From: Isoetes taiwanensis
Taxonomy: Eukaryota > Streptophyta > Lycopodiopsida > Isoetales > Isoetaceae
Assembly: GCA_021234155.1 (NCBI GenBank)
Contig: JAJEKV010000036.1
Coordinates: 3,187,070-3,251,069 of the forward strand
Reading direction: 5' to 3'
Length of the DNA: 64,000 bases
The notes beneath the pieces are model-generated. The model had not been told where the DNA came from. It saw only the letters and a program-made list of their open reading frames with translations, and did no database searches. Below are positions 46,406 through 57,509 of the stretch, in pieces. The stretch's first letter is position 1. Each line of letters begins with the position of its first letter. Position numbers and translations under genes: made by a program.

Positions 46406-49280
46406 ATGTCCGCCAAAAAGAAGAATGCAAAGGAAAAGAAGAGCCGAATAATTGGCACAAGAATCACCGCAACCCCTCATAGATTGGCCACTAGAACCAA
46501 AACGAAATTGGCAAAAGATATTTTGGATAATATTCGATGTGTGCAAAAATTTGTTTCAAGATGATAGGGATGAGATATTAGCAAGAACAGGTCAAGGATT
46601 ACCTCAAATTGGCATCATGGGCCACAAAGAATTTTTGGCGGGGGATGTTGTTGATAATGTTAAGAGCAAATCTTCAAAGCAACAAGCTAAGAAGGAATCA
46701 TGACATTACTCATGCAAGATCATCTACACTTTTAATGGTCACAACAATTCCAACAATAAGTCTCAGATTGCAAAGACATTGAACATAAAGAGAAAGGTTT
46801 ATGCTGCGCTTTGGACAAGAAGAGAGCAGGCGCAATTGGTGGACCTTGGTCCATGTTTAAAAGGAAAAATAGGAGGACAAACTTTCACAGGATCGAGAGA
46901 AGGTATACAACTACATTGGATTTCCAACACCGGGGTTTCCCTAACAAGAAGCAAGTTGTGAAGCTTAGAAGATGCAACGAAGGCTTGAAGACTCGTAAAC
47001 CCTACGACATTGCATCCGATTCATTTTTTGAAGAATCTCGTGTTTTGAGATCTCTAACTCTGATTTTTATTCAATTCCAATGCTTTGTCTTTTTATTTTC
47101 TTCACTATGTTGCATATTACATGCATTTCCTACATGCAAATTCTAAGCACATGCATTTAACGGCTACGCAAACAAAGTTCTAACGAGTTCATTTTTTCAT
47201 TTAGGTTGTATTTACAAAAATTTCGAAAAGAGCACCGACATGAAGATTGGATTGAGGAGGTTTGAATCTTGAAACCTTTGTTTGTTAGGAGATTGAAAGA
47301 TCGAGAAACTTGCATGTGCATTTACCACATGAAGATGGAATTTGTAAGGCGACTTTGAATAGAATTAGAAGAGATCCAAACACACATGGGCCAAATTGTG
47401 CTTGCAAGGTACGCTTTGTGGTAAGGAGACCTTTGTGAAGCAAAAAGACAAAACATTTAACGAAAGGTAAGTGAACTATGGAGGTCACCGGTCCATTTGG
47501 GGCAGGAGGAGATTTGGCACAAGGCAAAATGCCTTAAACTTGATCGCACTTTTTGTGGTATCAAGAAACTAAGAAGATGTCCAAGGGAGAAGAGTGCATT
47601 GAGAACTATCGATTGGAAGAACTTTGAGAAGGTATTTCACTGTACAATTGTTTTCCAATTGTTTACTTGCCAATTGAATGGTAGTGCTCAAAACAGTTTT
47701 TTTGACTGCTTTGGTGGTATTCATACTTTTTTTTGTCAACACAAAGTTAAGGAGACAATAAAGAAGTCTCAGAGGCAAAAGAGGGAAAAATCATAGAGAA
47801 GACAAAAGACATTATGAGGCTTGTGTACAAGACAACTACCTTGAAGGAGTTCATGACACATGCCGATGGTGTTATCAAACAATTTATCCCACATAATTAC
47901 ACAAATATATGGCAAGCAGATCAGTTCAAGAACCGCCTTCAATCTTTTCCAAAAGGTACTATGGTTTCCAAGTATAGACTTTGCCGAGAATTTCTTTTCA
48001 AAGTTCAAATAGAAATCCAGAGCATGCATTGGCATAACGACCAATGTTCTATATTAGTTCATATTACATACGTGCATGCTTTTAGATGGAGAGATCCCAA
48101 ATATCAAGGTTGGGGATAGAAAGATTGTCAAAGAGACACATTTCTACATATCTGATGACAAGAAACATGATAGTTTGTTTGTCCAAGACAGCTTTGCAAA
48201 AGTCATCATGACTTTTATTGAGCAAGGGAGTACACTTGTCTAAACATGTGTTCGGTCTCATGGATGTGCTTCCCAGCTCAAATCTTCTAGGGCTTTTTTT
48301 TTTCTTCTTAGGCAGATTCTATAAGTTGATAGGGATTAAGATGCAAAATGAGCTTTTTCGCTTCATCACATGGGAAAGGGGAACATGATGACGGTCTTGA
48401 GCTGTCATAAAGAGAATTTTGACAAGTGAAATGCTCAAACGAGACAAGACTTTTTGAGGAATGCACAAGATGTTGTGAACTTCCCGACGGTATTTTAGCT
48501 CCAAACCGCCTTTTGAAAGAGACTAACATAAACAGGTCAATACTTTTTCTTTCCTTTTTGGTCGCTTATTACTTCTCAACCGCTACTAACCGCTTGGAAC
48601 TCCAACATTAGGTTCTTTTGGCTTGTGAAGCTAGGTGATGTTAATAGGGACATGCAATATGATTGTGAGACTCTCAAAGGCACAACAAAGATACATACAA
48701 TCAGCCATACCGCAAAGACAGCCTCTTGAAGTGGCACACAGCATCCGTCATGTTTTGCAGATTCGCTGGGCGTAACTGGGTCCAAGTGTAGACATGCATC
48801 TCGCTTGAGAGTATGCATGAAACTTTACTTCCTATGGAGGTGGTAGAAGAGGCATCCGTAACTCATGTACAAAGATGAAGGGGACAATCAGTGGAAGGCG
48901 AAATGGTTGATGTAGGTGACAACTTTGTTGTCACGCCGAGGAGGGCAATGAAGATAATGTTGATTGGATCATTAAGTGCACCAACCTAAACACACCGCGG
49001 AACGGCATTTAAGACCACCGGGCTCTAAATTCAACAAAAGGTGAAATTGTATTGTCGTAAGTATTACAAGAGCATTGAGATGGTAAATACGAAGGCATAA
49101 CAACATGCCCGAGGTAACCTCGCTATGAATTTGTACGTGTGTGCAAAAGAATTACGATGATGAGGAACATGTATACTTCCTTTCAAATGAGGCACATGAA
49201 CAAATTGTTGAGTATTTGCCTCCCAACATCCGAGGTACTTTGCCACCCAAGCACAAAAGAGGTTTGATGCCACAATAAAG
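46406..49280 (+). pseudogene. Transposase-like gene of the 8-kb element, decayed
   Basis: The N-terminus reads MSAKKKNAKEKKSRIIGTRI and, after a one-base frame change near 46540, FDVCKNLFQDDRDEILARTG. A helix-turn-helix-like stretch (SQIAKTLNIKRK, 46757) follows. The core, in shifting frames, has a YNYTNIWQ-like stretch (NYTNIWQADQFKNRLQSF, ~47893), DFAEN at 47977-47991, QSMHWHNDQCSILVHITYVH, and FYISDDKKHDSLFVQDSF (~48144). SHGCASQLKSS (~48258) stands where I expect SDG, and HGKGEHD lies near 48368. From memory this order matches a plant/animal transposase-like family with DFxEN...SDG...GHGKGEHDG, so D, D and E would be the catalytic triad (inference). Stops and frameshifts throughout show it is inactive. 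The C-terminal part (ISIGE-type domain, YEKSIEMV-like) is also broken. Confidence 0.6.
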
Positions 49281-49859
49281 GTTTGTCGCTTTGGACTTAG
49301 ATTAAACCATTTGGTAGCTAGTGTAAATTAAGTACAAAACTATACTTACTTTAGGTTCTTTGAGCAAAGGCTCAAACAATGTTAATCGAATCGATATACA
49401 TTGCGCTGGAAGCAATTCTTCAACTCTTGTCTGCTTCTATAAAATTTTTTGGTACTATGTGCTCGTATTACAAATTTTTATCTCTTAATGACATGATTGA
49501 ACCAATCGCTTTTAACATATTTCTGCTAGTAGTGGACTGCTTGTAATGGAATTTGCTGAGGTCTGCTTGTACTCGAATTACTTGCATCCACATTATTGTG
49601 GATTTTTTAGATGTGCATTTGGCTACATGCTGAAAAGACAAGCTCCAGTGAAGAACATATCGACCAGAATCTTATCCTCTTGGAAAATGTGTAAAACTTA
49701 GCTAATTGTGCAAGGTATGTAATCAGTTAACCCTCTTTGTGTGTGTTGCTAGACTACCCTTGATTTAGACTGAAGAATGTTTACTTTGTAAACTTGACAA
49801 ACAGATCTGACATTGAAAGAACATTAAATGACTCCAACTTGGTAAAGAGACCAAGCCAA

Positions 49860-50200
49860 GAGTCTACCTAGCTTTGTTGGGACTTAGGCAATTGGCACTT
49901 TGCATTGTTGGGACTTAGGCACACTAAAGCAAATTTTCACACTTAAGCAATTTGCACTATCTTAAGCAAATTTGCACATTAGCACTACACTTAAGCAAAT
50001 TTGCACTACACTTAAGCAAATTTGCACATTAGCACTACACTTAAGATATTTGCACTACACTTAAGCAAATTCAAAGGTTCAAAGTGAAATTCAGCCATAT
50101 ATTGCATTAACGCTTGCAAGTTCAAGCAGATTCAAAGCTTCAAGTGAAATTCGGTTTGCTTATTGCATATATTTGCAATAACGCTTGCAAATTCAAATTT
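49860..50200. repeat. Short direct repeats between the two element genes
   Basis: ACACTTAAGCAAATTTGCAC recurs four or more times at 49925-50070, often with ATTAGCACT between. TTCAAAG.TTCAAGTGAAATTC and AACGCTTGCAA words are duplicated at 50080-50195. It lies between the convergent 3' ends of the two genes inside the 8-kb element. Confidence 0.75.
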
Positions 50201-50729
50201 CGCCACGAAGTTTCACGTGTGAATCTAGAACTCAGATGTTCCTAAAACTGCCTCAGATCTAACATTGTGTCATGTTGACATTCGTAACCCGCTTGTAAAA
50301 AAGCATAGAAAGTACAAATTCATTCCTTGAAAAGCCTGCTTTCATTCATTAAAAAATTGTATGTACATTGTAAAAAAACAACTTCTTCAAAAAGATCCTA
50401 GAGCCGAAAATGAAGCTTCATACCCTGTATTGCGGTCTCCATCAACGGCAGTGAAAAAGATGCACAATTGTTAACAAACACGCTTGGTAAACATACGCAA
50501 TAAGAAGCATTTGCCTAACCTCGGTATGTTTAGAGAATCGTCTTCTCTACATATTGTTCAAGAGTCATGTCTTCTTCATCACTTTCCTCGTCAAATTTGG
50601 GAAGCCTCGTGTGGGATCTTCATGTGTGGGATCTTTCAGGTTTATTTGCGATACAAAGACCTTTAGAAACATCACTTGCTTGCACAACCGACATGCTTTT
50701 GATCAAAGTGCATCTCAAAAATAGTTGGA

Positions 50730-53650
50730 GACCGGGAATGATTGGCATTTCGTGGAACAATTGGCATTGGTGGAATGATTGGCATTTCAGGGAACAATGG
50801 GCATTGGTGGAATGATTGGCATCTCGAGAACAATGGGCATTGGTGGAATGATTGGTATTTCGTGAACCGGTGTAGCAGAAATAGATGGCATGGTAGGAAT
50901 AGTTGCCATTCTGCGGGGAATAGATGGCATTGTAGGCCTTTACTTCGTATTGATTCAAATGCAGCATTAGCAAACACCTAAATCTATGCAGAGGTCTTCA
51001 ATTTGGCTTCCACATGCTTCCGCATTTTGCACCAAAACCACTGGCCGGGCATCGCTAGAATCGAACCACATGTTTGCAATCGGGCCGGAGTTAAAAGACT
51101 CACCGGATTGCTCAATGTAGCTTCATACAAACAAAAGTGAAATGTTCAAACTATTAATTTCAAATCAAACATTAAATGTATCCTACATTAAGCACATACG
51201 AGTTCTTTCTCATTGTGCACTCTTGATATACATTGGCAGATTTTTTAGCATACTTCCTCACTAATTTCCCTTTAGGAGTTGGATTCTCACAGCAGTCTCT
51301 CTAGCGAGGGAGTCTCTTTGGCAGATTTCTTCAAAAAGCCCGCTTAGCACCGCACCCTTCTTATAAGGACCTATCTTCTTTCCACTTTTGGCACATCCGA
51401 AAGCAAAACATGTGGTTAAACTTGATTCATTTCACAAAACACCTCTCTCATTAAAAAGGGCAGACAAAAATAACCTTTAGTTGCAAATGGGAGGTCGTGC
51501 ACTACACTTTTTAGGGCTTTGCCTTTTCTCATTTGGAAGCTTGGCCACAATAACTACATCACTAACGGCCGGGTCGGATTTTGCCCCTTCCTTTTCAACC
51601 GGTGGGATATTTTCAAGATCAACATCATCTCGCAGTTGTCTTGTCTTCTCCTCTTCTCCTTCTTGTGGAAACTACTTGCAACAAGAATAAAATGTTAAAG
51701 AAGAAAGTTTTTGAATTACGTAATGCAAGTTGACATTTGCTTGCCTTTCGTGGCGGTGTTTTGAAGATCAAGATCATCTAAAGATCTCTGTATTGTCTTC
51801 TCCTCTTCTCTTTACTCGTGGAAACAACCGCAATAAGAATAAAAATGTTAAGAAGAAAGTTTTTTGAAATACGTAATCACAAGTTGACATTTGCTTGCCT
51901 TTCTCGTGGCGAAGTTGTTTTGAAGATCAAGATCTTAAGCGGCAAAGAAAATCTTCAGTGTCCGGTCTTCTCCTTTCTCTCCTACCGAAACTACAATGCG
52001 AATAACAAAAAATAAATTAAGAAGAAAGTTTACAATTATTGAAATTGACATTTGCTTGCCTTTATGTGGTGATGTCATTGACTGCTAAAAGTGCTCTTAC
52101 CTCGACTTGCATATATCGAGATCTTCCTCTTCTTCTTGACAAAGATCATCTTCACCGATCTTCCAGACTCTCCTTAATAGGTAAGAAGTCTAGGTATCCA
52201 AGTTCAGCATACAACTCTCTCAGATATCTCGCTTGCAAACCATGCATTGTAGGTTTTCCACACATTCTTGGAAACAAAAGAGGTGATATTTGTGTCCACA
52301 AACCAATTGGACAAACATGCTATAAGATGGACTAAAAGCAAAGCCACAAACTTGGCAACCATCTTCAAAATTGATAACAAGCAGTGGACTAGGTTTTTAC
52401 AATGCTTGTGCTCATAAAATTATCCCCAAGTCCTGCCCATTTTTAACCTTCACCTTGTAATCATCAGCGGTAAATGCAATCTTAGCCCGCAAGTCGGTTC
52501 TTAGATCCGTTAGTTGCTGGTCCAAATCTGCACTCTATTATCACCTTGCCTCTTCCTTTTCAAAATCAGCGAGCAATGACAAACCAAGCTTTGATTCATC
52601 TTGACAAAGCTTTCCAAGGCCTGGTCTTCATCCTCGACAAACCTCTACAAGGTCTTCAATCATTACTTTAGTCTTCTTTCTATCCATCCGGCCGATGGTA
52701 CCTCATCATCAAAGCCTCGCCATCAAGCCCTCAACTCGATTTTTACAAACTCCACTTTGATCTTGTTTTGTATCGCGAAATTGATTCTTCAAAACCTAAC
52801 ATGTCGGTCTCTAAAGAAGAAACACCCATACTAATGTTCTTCGAGCAATCTCCTCCATATCCTTTTATGTCTCTTGTTTCTATTGGAAATCTTAATTCTT
52901 TCAAAGGCAAATGTAGCCCAATCCAACATATACTTACCGGGGTTTTCTTGACTCTTGAGTGTGCCATGCAAATGCAAATGCGGGCAAAATAGTTCTAGCT
53001 TCATTGTTCTTCAGACCAAACCGATAGATTTTCTTGATCAATACCTTCGGTCGATTCTCAAACTCGGCCTAATGCAAGACACTTTTATTTTGTTATCCTT
53101 CTTTACTTCTTGAGACCAAACTGTCTAAAAATCTGACTTAGGGCAATAAATCCCAAGTGATAATTGCAAGGATCTTTGCCCTCATTGCACAAGCCCGCGA
53201 TATTGGACAAACTTCGATGTAAGCTATCTTCATCACGCAAAATAAATAGAAGGTAAATCGAGAAATGAGGTCTTGATCATAACGGATAAATAAGAACATT
53301 AAGCATCCAAAATTGAAAAGCCAAGAACTTAAAGAATCGAGAATGGAGGCCTTTATTGGAATTTTTTAAGCCTAAAAGATCGACCGAAACTAAAAATGAT
53401 CCCGGATCATAAAGACTTCAAAAAAATTAACCATTGTCATCATCCTTTCACATAAAGGAACGAAAAGATCGACTGTTATCTATCTTTACCAAAATATAGA
53501 ATGCAAAGGAAACTTTACCTCCGGTTCTTTGCAAATCCCAAGAATCGCCTCTTCACTTAGGGCCTCCTCATAGAACCGGACTATCGGATTTGTAGCCACC
53601 GGGACAATCATGGGAAGCATGGCAATGATGAAGATGGAGTAGAGAATCAT
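50730..53650 (-). pseudogene. Second gene of the 8-kb element: RING-like, Met/Pro-rich protein
   Basis: On the minus strand, exon 1 (53519-53650) starts MILYSIFIIAMLPMIVPVAT, runs 44 codons and ends at a GAG|GTAAAG donor. The next exon (~53107-53240) reads DEDSLHRSLSNIAGLCNEGK, DPCNYHLGFIALSQIF, with a GTAAAG donor. Later pieces are LGKLCQDESKLGLSLLADFE (52.6 kb), DLDQQLTDLRTDLRAKIAF (52.5 kb), the RING-like finger (52.23-52.36 kb), LRELYAELGYLDFLPI, an acidic stretch DVDLENIPPVEKEGAKSD (51.6 kb) and IANMWFDSSDARPVVLVQN (51.05 kb). It ends in repeats of MPIIPPMPIV (50.74-50.9 kb). Frame breaks occur in at least three places. No function is established; a finger protein paired with a transposase could help target or regulate transposition. 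Confidence 0.55.
52235..52357 (-). other. RING-like zinc-finger segment
   Basis: Read on the minus strand, the spacing is C-x2-C-x14-C-x-H-x2-H-x2-C-x9-C-x2-C. Visible pieces are GCQVCGFAF, LVCGHKYHLFC and LQCMVCKRD. The eight ligands fit a C3H2C3 RING. RING domains usually recruit ubiquitin-conjugating enzymes. A TGA follows three codons after the last Cys, and the protein resumes one frame over (LRELYAELGY), so this copy is broken just after the finger. Confidence 0.65.
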
Positions 53651-53795
53651 AGCTCTGGCCTAGTCTGGCCAGAGCACGCAGAAAACCTGCGCCTAGGGTT
53701 CCGTCCGAGTCGAGAAAAGTAATTACAATTAAAAAAAAAATTGGAGGGAAAAAAGGGTTGGGGGGGTGCTGGAGGGGTGCTTGCCATGCGCATTT

Positions 53796-53822
53796 TTGCC
53801 CCCCAATATTGTGCTTTGACCC
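53796..53822 (-). repeat. Right terminal inverted repeat
   Basis: Reads TTGCCCCCCAATATTGTGCT, then TTGACCC on the plus strand, the exact reverse complement of 45853-45879. ATTT follows it. Confidence 0.92.
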
Positions 53823-53826
53823 ATTT

Positions 53827-53920
53827 CAAAGAAGGATAAAGAGCAAGCTGACGGAAGTCATTTATCCAGGATCAGCATTCCAAAAAGAAGGATAAGTAGC
53901 AAGCTAACAAAGTAGGTATG
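53827..53920 (+). repeat. Remainder of the interrupted target unit plus intact tandem unit
   Basis: CAAAGAAGGATAAAGAGCAAGCTGACGG completes the unit that begins at about 45826. The next unit, AAGTCATTTATCCAGGATCA, GCATTCCAAAAAGAAGGATA, AGTAGCAAGCTAAC, is its uninterrupted sister. Confidence 0.85.
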
Positions 53921-55052
53921 AGCCCTCATCCACGAGACAGGAGCTGAGCTTACCTACACAAAAAGCATGACTGGATATGGTGTATTTAAGCATTTTCATT
54001 CTCTCACGTTTGAACACTAACAGCAATCATTGCTTTCTTCAGCAAAGGGATGTTGGTAACAGACTATTGCTTTAGCTTCTAACATGGTTGCTATCTTGCC
54101 TTTGACTAACAAGATATAACTGTTGGCTATGGTGTTCGATCAAGCTTGTTATAATTTGCGCATTTACTAAGAAGACGTTGCAGAGCTGTACGCATTTGTT
54201 CCATCATATTTGTTTCGCCTTGCTATATTAATCAATAGCTTCCCTAATATTGGTCAAATTTGAATTGCAATTCCAAAATCTAAACTTCTCCATGGGTGAA
54301 AATGCGGGTTGACTCTCTTTCACCTGCAAGCATTCCAATCGAAGGTGCCTGATTGACCTGGTGCATTTCAAGGGCTATGCATGTAGTTATCATAGGAGTC
54401 TTTCCACCCATATATTACCGTGCATTTACATATTTAGCACCACGATTAACTTCGAGTTTTCCCTCAGCTTTTTTCTAGAAGTAAAAGATGCAGGTAGCAG
54501 TCTCAGCAAGTTCGCTTAAGACATCAACATGTAATGTGAATCTCCACAAGGATAAAAGAACAACAAATAAGCCCTACCAGAGGATTTATGTCCAGTATAT
54601 TGTAGTAAGTTGCCCTCAAGCTCAGCAACAAGTATGCTCTTCCCATCCAAGTCAGCAGTAGCTAGAGAGTGGCTGGGTTTTTTTTTTTCAAAAGCTGGGC
54701 CTTATCAATTCTAATTATGTCTACCTGCATCCAGAATGATTATACATAGCATGGCCAAGCTTATAACCTAATTGCACAGACTGATGGAAATAGTTGATAC
54801 AAATAGTTCGGAGGCAACTGACTTAACAATAAAACCTCTTAGCTTCATTGATATGATGGCAATATGATGGCGTGTTACATGTTTCAAAAATCTCTGCACT
54901 TGAAATTTCACAAAGTAAAAATGAAAAATTACTTAGGTTCTATGCATTTACAAAGCTTGCTATCTTGCTCTTAAAAGTGGCACAGGATGAGCTTCACTTC
55001 TTCATTCAATTCAAGGCTGCCCTGCAAGGCATGGTCAACCCATCATGAGACA
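53921..55052. other. Intergenic DNA, no gene recognised
   Basis: AT-rich with a poly-T run near 54680. No domain or element end is visible until the LTR at 55.05 kb. Confidence 0.45.
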
Positions 55053-55054
55053 TG

Positions 55055-56090
55055 TGACGTTCTCGGGAAATATACGCCATAAATACGTATATTTCCAGGT
55101 CCGTCACTATATAAGTCTATCACCATAGTCTTGTATACCATAGATTAGTGGCAATAGGGGGCATGACTAAGTTATCCATATAACTTAGCCAACCTTAGGC
55201 TAAGACCATTTTCCACATGGCCTTAACCTATTGGGCACCCGCCACACGGAAGCACCCCATTGGAGCCACGTGGCAGGTGACATCAACCCTAACCTATAAA
55301 TGGCCAACCCCTAACCCTAGGCCATTTTTCTGCCTCCAACGGTCTGGGAACCCTATTCGTGCTCGAGACCTCCAACGGTCTGGGAACCCTATTCGTGCTC
55401 GAGACTCCGTTTCGAGAACCGTCTGCTGTGGCATAGCATAGCACAGCAACCCCCAGAGCCTGAGCGCATCAGTAGAAGTGGGAGCTACTTCGACCATCTT
55501 GAAGACCATGGAGACGCCGGGAGTAGAAGGGAGTTCCTCAGGAGTAGGTATTTGGATTAGAGTTCTTAGATCATCTAGAAGTTAGGATTCCAGATGAGTC
55601 AGCACTTCATATCTCTAGTAGAGCCTTCCTAGAACCCTCAGTCTAGATCTTGAACCCTAATCAATAAACCCTAACTGTAAGTTAGATGTATATGATTATG
55701 TTTAGATGTTATTCTCATTATTATCATGTTATGTGGATATGTGATGTTGGTTGATCATGTTTGCTCCTCTTGTATTGGGAAAGGGGGTAGAGACTTAGTA
55801 GCCATTACTTAGTTGATGCTCCTAGTTTAGATCCCTTATTTCCTATTATATGCGGCCTGGCGGCCTGTGCACAAGAACGCACCCGGCTATGGAATGACTG
55901 AGCACTACATAACGGGGCTAGTGGCTAAAAGGATGGGAGTCCCTGCTGACCACGGCTGTTGGGGACCCATACAAGCTAGGCCTATGGCCGGTCACTTCGT
56001 TTGGGTAGGCATGGGTCCGACACCCTCTGGATCAATGGTGCCACCCTGATCCTCAGGAGTTGCAGGTGTCGGTCTGGCTCCTGTTTTGGG
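55055..56090 (+). mobile_element. Ty3/gypsy-type solo LTR, plus orientation
   Basis: Opens TGACGTTCTCGGGAAATATACG and matches, in reverse orientation, the LTR at 60347-61995 (opening TGATCGTCCAGGGAATATACG). Shared blocks include GGGGCATGACTAAGTTAT-like sequence, a TATA box (TATAAA at 55295-55300), the CACTACATAACGGGCTAG region and CATGGGTCCGACACC. An internal ~45-bp tandem duplication (CTCCAACGGTCTGGGAACCC) lies at 55335-55405. No internal element sequence adjoins it. The right edge is approximate. Confidence 0.75.
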
Positions 56091-56118
56091 GGGTTCAATC
56101 GGGGAAGAATCGTCTTAT

Positions 56119-56250
56119 AGAGCAATCCACATGTTGCGACCAAAATGCACCATGGAATAAAAATGAGACCCAACTTCTATATTGTGAACCACATTCATCA
56201 CGTCCTTGGACTTGGTCAAGTATATGGATGTGGGGTTGTTGGATATATGA
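56119..56250 (+). repeat. Dispersed repeat, copy 2
   Basis: Matches 44214-44350 in the same orientation. It begins about 30 bp after the solo LTR and leads into the 80-bp tandem array. Confidence 0.8.
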
Positions 56251-56282
56251 GTTGCTCGATTGTTAAAACAAAGAGAGTTTAC

Positions 56283-56690
56283 AAGAAAAGAAAGCTACAA
56301 CAGATTGCCACAGAAACAGAAGAAGAGCATCGATAAAGATTGGTCAGACATGCCCAATATCGGTGCCAAAGGAGAGCCCAGGAGGCTGCCACAAATACAG
56401 AAGAAGAGCATGAAGATTGGCCGAAAATGCCCAATATCAATGCCAAAGAAGAGCCCAACAGGCTATCACAGAAACAAAAGAAGAGCATCAACAAAGATTG
56501 GCTGAACTCGCCCAATATAAGTGTCGAAGGAGAGCCCAGCAGGCTGCACAAAAACAAAAGAATAGCATCAACAAAGATTGGCCAAACTCGCCCAATATCA
56601 ATGCCAGTGGAGGGCCCAACAAGTTGCCACAGAAACAAAAGAAGAGCATCAATAACGATCACAACCACCCCAGTTTTGGGTCTATAGTAG
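56283..56690 (+). repeat. ~80-bp tandem repeat, about five units
   Basis: The unit is marked by AAGAGCATCAACAAAGATTG, CCCAATATCAATGCCA and GAGAGCCCAACAGGCTGCCA, with starts near 56320, 56400, 56480 and 56562. Unit lengths vary by 1-3 bp (about 78-82), so the reading frames that cross the units are not conserved. I read it as a minisatellite. Confidence 0.8.
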
Positions 56691-56739
56691 GAAAAAAAGA
56701 CTGCATGTCGTCGTTCAAAAAAATCTACATGTAGTTATT

Positions 56740-57505
56740 TGGAGGCGTAGTTTATTAAGGAGACGATGTAGTTTTTTTTAAGTGGCTATAGTTTTTATTT
56801 TTAAGAGGTGTCATTTTTTTTAGGTGTGGGTTTTTTTTTTTTGGGGAGGTATAGTTTTTCTTTTTAGGAGGTGTTGTTTTTAATAAGGTGTTATTTTTTT
56901 ATGTGTGGTTTATAATTAGGTGTAGTTTTTAAGTAGCTGTTTTTTAAAAAAGTATAGTTTTTTGAGTTGTGGTTTATAAGCAGGCGTAGTTTTTAAGTAG
57001 CTATTTTTAAGGAAGTGTGGTTTTCTGAAGTGGTGTGTATTTTTAAGTTGAGGTGTTGTTTATAAGTGGGTGTAATTTTTTAGTAGCTATTTTTGAAAGA
57101 AGTGTGGTTTTTTGAGGTGTGGTTAATAAGTGGGTGTAGTTTTTAAGTGGTTGTTTTTTAGTAAAGTATGGTTTTTTGAAGTGGTGTAGTTTATAACTAG
57201 GTGTAGTTTTTATAAAGCTATTTTTTAAGGAATAGTTTTTTAAAGGTGTGGTTTATATAACTAGGTATAGTTTTTAAGAAGCTGTTTTTTAAGAAAATAT
57301 GGTTTTTTAAGGTGTGGTTTATAAGTAAGTGTAGTTTTTAAGTGGTTGTTTTTTTAAGGAAGTATGGTTTTTTTAAGTGGTGTGGTTTATAATTAGGTGT
57401 AGTTTTTAAGTAGTTATTTCTTAAAAAAGTATGGTTTTTTTTGAGGTGTGATTTATAACTAGGTGTAGTTTCTAAGTAGCTGTCTTTTTAAGGAAGTATA
57501 GTTTT
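56740..57505. repeat. T/G-rich ~66-bp tandem repeat
   Basis: The unit is roughly GTGTGGTTTATAAGTAGGTG, TAGTTTTTAAGTAGCTG, TTTTTTAAGGAAGTATGG, TTTTTTGAG, repeated about ten times with indels. The strand asymmetry is extreme: the plus strand is almost free of C. It is non-coding. Confidence 0.85.
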
Positions 57506-57509
57506 TTGA

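Larger units (their letters stand above)
45849..53826. mobile_element. 7.97-kb terminal-inverted-repeat DNA element with two genes
   Basis: Perfect 27-bp inverted repeats (GGGTCAAAGCACAATATTGG, then GGGGCAA) bound the element at 45853-45879 and 53796-53822. A 4-bp ATTT direct repeat flanks them (45849-45852 and 53823-53826). The interrupted target is AAGTCATTTATCCAATATTAGC | ATTT | CAAAGAAGGATAAAGAGCAAG. Its tandem neighbour at about 53861-53915 is an uninterrupted version, which confirms the insertion and its borders. Inside are a plus-strand transposase-like pseudogene (46.4-49.3 kb), about 1 kb of AT-rich repeats, and a convergent minus-strand gene with a RING-like finger (50.7-53.65 kb). 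A 4-bp target duplication is compatible with superfamilies such as Sola, but I cannot assign it. Confidence 0.88.

Noticed and set aside
50620-50977. Minus-strand frames of 117 and 101 codons rich in His/Asn/Cys
   Set aside because: The alternative frame giving MPIIPPMPIV repeats fits the minus-strand gene better; these are shadows.
53712-53722. GAGTCGAGAAA half-site of the palindrome family inside the 8-kb element
   Set aside because: Only one arm is present with no paired arm nearby, so it could be chance.
55287-55322. Telomere-like CCCTAACC/CCCTAGG motifs
   Set aside because: Only two or three isolated copies inside an LTR leader; not a telomeric array.
56260-56734. Three overlapping Lys/Glu-rich open frames
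   Set aside because: They are frame views of one ~80-bp minisatellite whose unit length is not constant modulo three.
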